A stretch of 64,000 bases of DNA. It comes from Schistosoma mansoni. Lineage: Eukaryota; Platyhelminthes; Trematoda; Strigeidida; Schistosomatidae. The stretch covers positions 59,207,943 to 59,271,942 of the forward strand of contig NC_031502.1 in assembly GCF_000237925.1 (NCBI RefSeq), written 5' to 3'. The notes under the pieces were generated by a model that did no database searches, was not told where the DNA came from, and saw nothing but the letters and a program-made list of their open reading frames with translations. This document shows positions 57,082-64,000 of the stretch, one piece after another. The position numbers and the translations under genes are program-made. Within the stretch, counting starts at the first letter, position 1. Each line of letters opens with the position of its first letter.

Positions 57082-57226
57082 ATTATCATAGTTGAAATCA
57101 TGAGTCAATTGAAGCTAGACCAACATGAAAAACCTGGAAGTACTGGATGGTCGTTTCGTCCTATTGTGGGACTCCTCAGCAGTGCGCACACACGATCCCG
57201 CACTCGCGAGATTCGAACGCAGGACT
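57082..57226 (-). repeat. Family C hammerhead SINE, head truncated
   Basis: 3' block, ribozyme with CTGAGGA and GAAA but ATC for GTC, and the first part of the head up to the B box GCGTTCGAATC. Stem II is intact (GTCCC...AGGAC). Confidence 0.82.
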
Positions 57227-57354
57227 AGAAGTGACATCAGTACAAAGTTGACGGAATACTTGTTTTTTTTTAAACTTAATTCCTTTACGAAGTGGATCGT
57301 AATGAATTCATCCACTTCTGATATCACCCAAAACAATACTTCAATCTGAAACTT

Positions 57355-57485
57355 TCACTCAGTATTAAAAGCATCCATTTTAGCTAAATGTTGACATTCA
57401 AGGTAATTTTGTATAGTATAATCAAAATGTGAAACTTTCGAATTCATTTCTTGTTTTACACCAAAAATATTGGAAGATTTCATAC
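57355..57485 (-). CDS. Weak candidate C-terminal exon
   Basis: Minus-sense frame containing MKSSNIFGVKQEMNSKVSHF and ending MDAFNTE with a TGA at 57355-57357. The composition is protein-like and not low-complexity. An AG precedes it, but without a pyrimidine tract, and an alternative frame through the same DNA is also open, so it may be chance. Not recognised. Confidence 0.25.
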
Positions 57486-57570
57486 CTTCTCAAAGGATGT
57501 CCACCTTTCATAAGTGTATAATTATCCATTAATTTTCCACAATTATTACGTAATAAAAACATAAAAATTG

Positions 57571-57760
57571 ATAAGCAAAGATGGACAGTGGTTAGTAGTG
57601 GAATCCAGATTACCGAGCTTTTCGTCCTATTTGGGACTCGTCAATTAGATGTACCTGCATCTCGGAGTTGATATTCACTCTGGGACTCGAACTCAGTAAC
57701 GTTTGCTTCAAACACCATCGCATTATACACTCAGCTACTGAGTCCTGATAGCCACAAACA
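57571..57760 (-). repeat. Family A hammerhead SINE, degenerate AAT subtype
   Basis: Minus-sense full head (A box TAGCTGAGTGTATAATGCG, B box GAGTTCGAGTC) and ribozyme with TTGACGA for CTGACGA and GGT for GTC. The tail is missing. Confidence 0.82.
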
Positions 57761-57869
57761 ATACTGAATAAAAATTGATGTTTCCTCCTTCAAAACAATT
57801 ACAATTTGTTATCAGGACTATTTCTGAAGGAATAATCATAGATCAAAGTATGTTTTTGACAAGGTTCCG

Positions 57870-57920
57870 CTTTCTGAGCTAGAAGATTTGGTCGTTGAGC
57901 TTCCATTTTTACTCATCTAT
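57870..57920 (+). repeat. PLE-region-like fragment
   Basis: TTCTGAGCTAGAAGATTTGG followed by TCGTTGAGCTTCC resembles 36095-36125 beside the PLE remnant. Short and diverged. Confidence 0.35.
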
Positions 57921-58254
57921 CTGAATTACAAATCTTCTTCATTATATCAAGATGCGTCCATTGTTGCTCAAAAATCTACGACTTTCACTCAGATAAAGTA
58001 TATTGAAAATCCCCCCTCAAAGTAATTTAGCACACATAAAAAGAACTGATTTATTTAAGTAAATATACTGATCGACAACGCTCTATTTTTTTAGAAAATA
58101 TTTAGAAAATATCAGATAATTCCATTTCTTTAAACCCAATTACTACATCACAGCTCTTCCTACTTTCACTATACATTGACCACTGTACTTTAATCAAAAT
58201 TAAGTAGTATGATACGATTCTGAACTATTCAAATTCACTAAACTAATCAGAAAT

Positions 58255-58510
58255 TTTCAGAAGGGGTTTTGTGAAGATTTTTGTAATTTTGTAGAGTTGA
58301 GATCATAATTCAATTGAAGCTAGACCATTATGGAAAACCTGAAAGCACTAGAATGCCGTTTCGTCCTACTATGGGAATTTTCAGCAGTGCGCGTCCACAA
58401 CCTCGCCTCGCGTGATTCGAACCCAGGACCTATCAGTCTCGCGCCAGAGCACTTAACCGATGTACCATTGAGCCGGTATCCAACGTGGTAATGTCTAACT
58501 TTTTTAGTTA
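58255..58510 (-). repeat. Family C hammerhead SINE
   Basis: From GAAGGGGTTTTGTGAAG to the AATGTCTAACTT block. The head is good (B box GGGTTCGAATC) but the ribozyme is damaged (CTGAAAA for CTGANGA, ATTC at the cleavage triplet). Confidence 0.83.
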
Positions 58511-59004
58511 CGAAAAAGTCATTTAAATTGGTTTAAATGATAACTTAAAAAGTGAACAGTTAAATGCTATTAATTTGTATAAGTTTGAAAATTGATATGG
58601 TCCTGAATACTGTATATCAAAATGTAAACTGTGTTCTTTGAGAGCATACTTTTCAGTCAATCTATCCCTGACCTTATGACTTTCTGTCCATTTCTGTAGA
58701 ACTTAAATACTGACAAGCATACTTACATATTTCACTGTACTTCACTTGATAAAGTGATTCTTTGTCATTTATCAAATTGCATATTAAGAATATGTACAAG
58801 ACTGAATGTGATTTCATTTGATAACTACTTTCATAATGAAATGGTAACTAGATATAATGACTGTTAATACAAAGTCGTCATCCTGATTATGTATCGAATT
58901 ACTATTACTACTACCATTTAAAAGATTTAGATAACGTTAATCAGATAATTAGAGAAAACATGTTGTCATTGAGATAAATGTCGATAGTTTGTAGAAAGGT
59001 ATTC
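58511..59004. other. No supported gene
   Basis: AT-rich, nothing recognised. Confidence 0.3.
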
Positions 59005-59205
59005 TTGTAGTTGAAATCATGAGTTAATTGGAGTCAGACTACCATGGAAGCATTGGACGGCCGTTTCGTCCTATTGTGGGACTCCTCTTAGGACGAAACG
59101 GTCGTCCAGTACTTCCAGGTTTTTCATGGTGGTCTGGCTCCAATTGACTCATGATTTCAACTATAAAATTACTAAAATCTGCACAAAAGCCCCTTCCGAT
59201 AATAA
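59005..59205 (+). repeat. Family C fold-back, headless hairpin
   Basis: A minus-sense arm (59010-59088) and a plus-sense arm (59089-59205) meet inside the ribozyme at GGGACTCCTCTTAGGACGAAAC. The tRNA head and half of the ribozyme are gone, leaving a hairpin with arms of roughly 75-100 bp. Confidence 0.85.
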
Positions 59206-59741
59206 AGGTATTTGTTGAAATTCCTTGAAAATCATTAACATAGGAGTTTGGTGGTAATTTCTGTTCATATAGGGGGTTTTGTAAAATAAACACTAACGAT
59301 TATCCTACGACAAATTTCTTTAGCTCAACAATATCTAGACACGAAAAGTTTGTTTCTTTCAAGAACATTTAATGAAATAAACATGTTATGCTCTTTAATC
59401 TCCAGTACCAAGAGAATGCCACAAATCAGATTTCAATGTCAGTTGTGGTTGAAATGTTTTGTCCTAATAAAAAAATGTTTTTTAGTGTGAAATTACCAGA
59501 AACAATTGACACTGCGTGCCACAAGTTCTAGTCAAACAACAAATATTAGTTACGTCCAAGTCACTGATATCTCATGCTATCGAATGCGAGCGAGAATGAA
59601 ACACAAATCCAAGGATTCCTGTTTATTAATACAATTGAAAATCATAAGCATCATATTTCTTTTTCTAGTCTTACATGTGTGGTCGATTCGCGAATATACT
59701 ATAAAAACTATATAGAATGACTGCAACTAAACATTAAATTG
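59206..59741. other. No supported gene
   Basis: Nothing recognised. Confidence 0.3.
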
Positions 59742-60245
59742 AAGGCAAAGATGGATAGTGGCTAGCAGTGGAATNNNNNNNNNNNNNNNNNNNNNNNNNN
59801 NNNNNNNNNNNNNNNNNNNNNNNNNNNNNNNNNNNNNNNNNNNNNNNNNNNNNNNNNNNNNNNNNNNNNNNNNNNNNNNNNNNNNNNNNNNNNNNNNNNN
59901 NNNNNNNNNNNNNNNNNNNNNNNNNNNNNNNNNNNNNNNNNNNNNNNNNNNNNNNNNNNNNNNNNNNNNNNNNNGATATACCTGCATCTCAGAGTTGATA
60001 TTCACTCTGGGACTCGAACCCAGTACCTTTCGCTTCAAACGCCATCGCGATATCCACTCGGCGAAATAGGATGAAACGCGCGTTCTGGATTCCACTGCTA
60101 GCCACTATCCATCTTTGCTTACCATGCTTGTGAATTTAGGCTATATTGAGGCAATACGCTCAGTATGCACATATGCCATTTAGAGACTGATCAGTTGCAG
60201 TTCTAAAACATCAGTGGAAAGATTCAAACAAACAATACTAAGTGA
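59742..60245. repeat. Family A hammerhead SINE, fold-back interrupted by a gap
   Basis: A minus-sense copy is cut by the gap at its ribozyme, resumes at 59980 with the head (B box GGGTTCGAGTC, A box half), and joins at about 60062 a plus-sense partial copy that starts in stem II (AAATAGGATGAAACGCGCG) and continues through the full tail. The plus ribozyme has GAAA but no CTGANGA. Confidence 0.82.
59775..59974. other. Assembly gap, 200 N
   Basis: Exactly 200 N, inside a family A ribozyme. Confidence 0.99.
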
Positions 60246-60554
60246 AATTAAATTGAAAGCCTGGATGTTCCTTTCGTATTGATATGAGACGTAGTAGCAA
60301 GCAACCATAAGTCTAACCTCAGTCATTTTGGCATCTTTAAGCTAAGAATGTTATATAAATGAACAAAAATCTTAAATCATGAATTAAATCAATGTAACTT
60401 ACAAATTGAAAGTGTATAAAAGTGAACACTATGAACAATTTACTTGTTAGCTGTTATAATTTAAAAAGAAAAATGAGTAAAGAGTTATGAATTAAAATGG
60501 AAGATTTTGTCTTTACAAAAGTTTTTTTATGGAATATTTCTAATTATTCTAATT

Positions 60555-60690
60555 ATTCACTTTGGGACTCGAACGCAGCATTGTTTACTTCAAACACCAT
60601 CGCGTTATTCACTCAGCTACTGAGTTCAATTGCAGACCTAAACATCAATGGGGAGATTCAAACAACCAATAGAAAACAAATTAAAACTTC
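60555..60690 (-). repeat. Family A head fragment plus inverted tail
   Basis: Minus-sense tRNA-like head (TAGCTGAGTGAATAACGCG; degraded B box TGCGTTCGAGTC) is followed directly by a plus-sense tail piece (AACATCAATGGGGAGATTC), a fold-back without the ribozyme. Confidence 0.75.
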
Positions 60691-60699
60691 ACTCTATTG

Positions 60700-61010
60700 C
60701 ACAATCTAGTGGCTATTTGGATTTAGTAGCTAGGTGGACAATGAGATGACGTTTTTAGCGAACAACACTAGGTTGAAGTCCAGAAGTGAACATTAACTAT
60801 GGGATTTAGGCTCATCCAGTTGGCGAGTCTCAAATGGGACGAAACGTACGTCCTGCATTCCACTGCTAACTATCATCCATCTCCGCTTAGAATACTTGTG
60901 ATTTAATGACAACATCAATGAGATCCGCTCAGGATGCACATATGCCAATAAGAGACTGAACAACTGCAATCCTCAACATTAATTGGAAGATTTAAACAAC
61001 CAATACAAGA
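60700..61010 (+). repeat. Family A hammerhead SINE, old full copy
   Basis: Plus-sense, all parts present but diverged. Ribozyme with TTGGCGA for CTGACGA (lost core), GAAA and GTC kept; stem I ATCCAG/CTGCAT. Tail to AAACAACCAATAC. Confidence 0.8.
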
Positions 61011-61279
61011 TGATAATAATAATTGATTACTAAAACCCAATAATACAGTTATCTTTCTGTTTCTTAGGGTCTTCATGAAAAATAGTCGAAGTTAAAAACT
61101 CTTAAACTACTATATTGCTTTAGACATTGCTTATCAGTCAAATATACCAGGAAACTTCAAGGAACTAATACTGCTTGTGTACTTTGGTCTCAAAGTACTT
61201 GGAATCAGTCAGAAGCATTATCACTAAGCTTCTTGAATCAGGATTGGCCTGTTTGTAGAAGTGATATATTCACCCGATT

Positions 61280-61281
<2 letters not shown>

Positions 61282-61329
<48 letters not shown>
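61282..61329 (+). repeat. AT dinucleotide microsatellite
   Basis: About 24 AT units, ending 17 bp from the possible splice donor of the 61353-61583 exon. Confidence 0.95.
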
Positions 61330-61331
<2 letters not shown>

Positions 61332-61352
61332 TAAAATTACTGATACACTTAC

Positions 61353-61583
61353 TATTTCAAATCCAACAAAAGTAAATATTAAGATAAAGATTGGTGTAAA
61401 TAATAGTGGCACTACAAATACAAAGAAATACTGATAGAAAAAGACTGTTATATCATAGGAATATTTTGTTGTAATGACAAATAGGATCATTGATGTTATT
61501 AGAACAATAATAAATGAAATAGCATCATCAACTGCACCATTTTGATATGTAATATTGACCACAATGGATGAATGGAAGATTGT
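61353..61583 (-). CDS. Candidate internal exon of a multi-pass membrane protein
   Basis: Minus strand: a long pyrimidine tract (61588-61620) ending GATTTTAG gives a good acceptor at 61584; the frame is open for exactly 77 codons and ends at GAAATA followed by GTAAGT, a consensus donor (61352-61347). Phase 0 at both ends. The product is very hydrophobic: NITYQNGAVDDA, then ISFIIVLITSMILFVITTKY and FFVFVVPLLFTPIFILIFTF, compatible with two or three membrane helices. No transposon similarity. Family not recognised. Of all non-element frames in the window this has the best splice context. Confidence 0.55.
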
Positions 61584-61849
61584 CTAAAATCGTTTTTCGT
61601 GAAGAAGAAGAAAAAAAAAGAAATAGAATGAATTGCATAAAATGGGTTATATATAATTAGAATGTTTTGAATAAACTTTATTGTCTGTACAGTGGTCAGC
61701 ATTAGACGACCGGTCACTATTCTTATCTTATTTGAGATTTGTTGGTCGGATGTACCTTAGGTGTGATTGGAATTTCACCAGCAGAGCTTGAATACAATGA
61801 TCGTCGCCAGGCTATTGAGTCATAATAGTTGTCATTCACCTGATGGATA

Positions 61850-62160
61850 TAATATACACCTTCCACAAACGCCTTGACAGGTCTAAGGTTTGGGATAGTC
61901 TACTCTCACTTTCGAAATTACCTCATACGGTCAACAGTTTATAGCCTTTACCAGGAAAGTCCTACCCATCTCCTTCATGTGCCGGAGATGTGAGTAGACG
62001 CAGGGTGATTGAACTGAGTCGGTGTGTATACATAGGTTTTCTACAGCATCTAGAAAACCATGGTATCATACCATTGTGAGACATGGACTCCAGAATCCTA
62101 AAACAACAAATGGCATACGAACTCATTTTAGTTACCGATTATCTATCAGCAGATTGTTTT
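61850..62160 (+). repeat. GC-richer interspersed repeat, copy 2 (diverged)
   Basis: Matches 56505-57015 in order: CGCCTTGACAGGTCTAAGGT, CCAGGAAAGTCCTACCCATC, AACAACAAATGGCATACGAA, GTTACCGATTATC. It lacks the A-rich tail. Confidence 0.55.
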
Positions 62161-62287
62161 TCTTGCCGTTGCTTTACTGACCTGAATTTTATCTGTTTAT
62201 CTGTTAATCTTATTATGATTATATGGTTTAATAGTTGGAAACTTATTACACTATATTTATTCTTAAATGATTGGATCTAACTAAATA

Positions 62288-62390
62288 AACGGCCGTCCAG
62301 TGTTTCCAGGTTTTCCATAGTGGTCTAGCTTCAATTGATTCATGATTTCAACTTTGAAAAATACTGAAATCTCCACAAAACCCCTTCTGT
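62288..62390 (+). repeat. Family C 3' fragment
   Basis: Starts within the ribozyme (AACGGCCGTCCAGTG) and runs to CCACAAAACCCCTTCTG, the 3' end. Confidence 0.85.
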
Positions 62391-62783
62391 TTATATAAAT
62401 GTTGGAACCGAGATAATCATCATAAACAGATTTAAATTTAAATTTTTGATTAATTGAAACTATAAAAATGGATCATTTAATTTCAACATAATGACTCAAA
62501 AGGTTAAGCTCTAACTACGAAACTTGAAGCTCCTGGTTTCAATCTCTGAAATGATTATGAGTTCACACAATTGAAGAGTTAAATTCTATGGTAAAACAGT
62601 TGTTAATCTGTGTTAGAAACCACTTAAAATTATATTTATGGAAAGCATCAATAGATTGTGTATTTACTCAAGATATTAGTTTTACCCACTTACTAAAGTA
62701 ACAGTTAATCACATCTAAATTATTCAAATAAAATGAAATATGGTAGAGAGAAACAAAGACAAATCACTTCGACACATAAATAA

Positions 62784-63197
62784 GATCAGAAGGGGTTTTT
62801 GTGGATATTATGGTGATTTTAATAGTTGAGTTCATGAGTTTATTGACTGGCATCAAGAGGTATTTCCTGGACTTCTAGTGAGAAGTAGTGATCAGTGGAA
62901 TTCAACCGGGTCTGTTGTGAGATAGCAACTCTTTGAAGACAATGGTGGATGTGTCGCTCAATTTCATGGATCCGTTCAAGCTAGACATTAACACCGTTGA
63001 ATGCCAACCAGCTCAGTGGTCTACAGGTCAAGCGTTCACGCGCGAGACTGATAGGTCCTAGGTTCTAATTTCGCGAGGCGGGATCGTGGATTCGCACTGC
63101 TGAGGAGTCCTACAGTAGGACGAAACGGCCTTCCAGTGTTTCCAGGTTTTCCATGGTGGTCTAGCTTTAACTGACTCATGATCTCAACTATTGAAAT
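62784..63197 (+). repeat. Family C hammerhead SINE, fold-back
   Basis: A 60-bp minus-sense end (62784-62844) precedes a long plus-sense copy (from ACTGGCATCAAGAGG) with head (AGCTCAGTGGTCTACAGG; B-box-like AGGTTCTAATT) and ribozyme at 63094-63136: CTGAGGA and GAAA intact, perfect stem I (GCACTG/CAGTGT apart from the end), but TTC at the cleavage triplet. Confidence 0.87.
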
Positions 63198-63487
63198 ATA
63201 AATAAGAGGCTTTATAATTGAAAATAAACTTTTATTTCAATAATAATAAATGTAAACTTACAAAAACACTCAATATAATTACATTGAGAGGGAAGAATCG
63301 TTCTATATTCGGAATTTTTAAAAGAATAACTGCATTATAACCATTTAGTAAGCTAAAATTGATAAGCAATGTTCAGATAATCAATGTTGGCATTATACTG
63401 TATTTAATATATAAGATATGAAACATTGAAACTAAACTGATCGTCTAGTAGCTGAAATAAGACTTAACTTGGATAAACGAACCAATA
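63198..63487. other. AT-rich spacer
   Basis: Nothing recognised. Confidence 0.4.
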
Positions 63488-63665
63488 GTTATCAGAAGGG
63501 GTTTTGTGAATATTATAGTAATTTCAATAGTTGAGTTCATGTCTCAACTGAAGCTAGACCACCATGGAAAAGCTGGAAGTACAATTGGATGAAACGGCCG
63601 TCCAGTGCTTCCAGGTTTTCCATGGTGATCTAGCTTCAATCGACACATGATCTTAACTATTGAAA
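63488..63665 (+). repeat. Family C fold-back, headless hairpin
   Basis: A minus-sense arm (63488-63582, with GAAGGGGTTTTGTGAATA and GAAGCTAGACCACC) and a plus-sense arm (63587-63665) meet at TGGATGAAACGGCCGTC. The same AGTTATCAG-type motif flanks both ends. Confidence 0.85.
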
Positions 63666-64000
63666 TAGTTATCAGTTAAAGAACAATTGAAAACAAATAT
63701 AACATATCGTTACATTTACTAAATCCAGAGAGCAATTTTCAGAAAGGTACACAGATGATACGTCGGATTATGCTAGACAATTCAAATTTTGTCTTAAAAT
63801 TACATAGAAGTGAGAGACGAAATTATGGGCAGATTAAATTCACCAAGCTACTCACCTAGATATGATTACTCACTACGTAATTTTCTTTTATCTAGATCAC
63901 TCTACCATTATATACATATGCATGAATAATGTCTATAACCATTCACTCTTTAATAAAAAGTTTCTGCTCATTGTTTATTTTCTCAATTCTCATGACTGTG
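63666..64000. other. No supported gene
   Basis: AT-rich, nothing recognised. Confidence 0.3.

Noticed and set aside
57840-58000. Hammerhead beside the PLE-like fragment at 57.9 kb
   Set aside because: No CTGANGA and GAAA pair could be found in the expected positions on either strand.
14-64000. CRISPR array or prokaryotic operon
   Set aside because: No regularly spaced short direct repeats; the codon structure, repeats and splice-like signals are eukaryotic.

Overview
This window is AT-rich, repeat-dense eukaryotic DNA, almost certainly from a blood fluke (Schistosoma; species not determined). The diagnosis rests on the combination of Sm-alpha-like tRNA-headed repeats with hammerhead ribozymes, SR2/RTE-type and CR1-type non-LTR retrotransposons, a CsRn1-like Gypsy element with a CHCC Gag finger, and Penelope-like (PLE) fragments with GIY-YIG endonuclease remnants. 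I see no bacterial-style operon and no complete host gene. The only plausible host coding sequence is on the minus strand at the right: two exon-like blocks encoding hydrophobic segments (61353-61583 and 55993-56270), plus a weaker candidate at 57355-57485. The rest is probably intronic or intergenic.

Layout. 1-4.5 kb: unannotatable DNA with one fold-back repeat. 4.5-8.0 kb: CR1-like element whose second ORF is in one frame with three stops. 8.1-12.0 kb: rearranged Gypsy/CsRn1-like element with gag on both strands as a 462-bp inverted repeat around an inverted protease-RT-RNase H region, which carries a 99-bp PLE-end insertion. 15.5-19.7 kb and 30.3-34.2 kb: two RTE-type elements with 5' ends, minus strand, each bounded by a target-site duplication (14 and 11 bp). 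24.5-25.2, 29.0-30.0, 44.0-45.1, 50.3-50.8, 54.0 and 54.9-55.4 kb: truncated RTE copies. 23.7-24.3, 36.1-37.3 and 54.2-54.6 kb: PLE remnants.

The most striking layer is short non-autonomous repeats. I distinguish three families, each with a tRNA-like head (A and B boxes) and a type I hammerhead whose stem III is only about 2 bp closed by 4 nt. Family A is Sm-alpha-like. Family B is represented at 37.4, 40.9 and 51.1 kb. Family C is a roughly 400-bp unit, the commonest in the window. A fourth hammerhead-like motif lies next to the PLE remnant at 36.2 kb. Family C re-enters the next unit at exactly 400-401 bp in two places and is circularly permuted in a third, as expected from a multimeric or circular RNA intermediate. 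Many copies of families A and C, and the PLE-end insertion, are fold-backs (inverted partial copy followed by the main copy).

The sequence is a draft scaffold: four gaps are exactly 200 N, and two are followed by sequence matching the 3' end of an Illumina adapter. Structures beside those gaps should be treated cautiously. The elements form a dependency network rather than a pathway: RTE, CR1 and PLE encode reverse transcriptases, while the ribozyme repeats encode no protein and presumably borrow one of those enzymes (inference).
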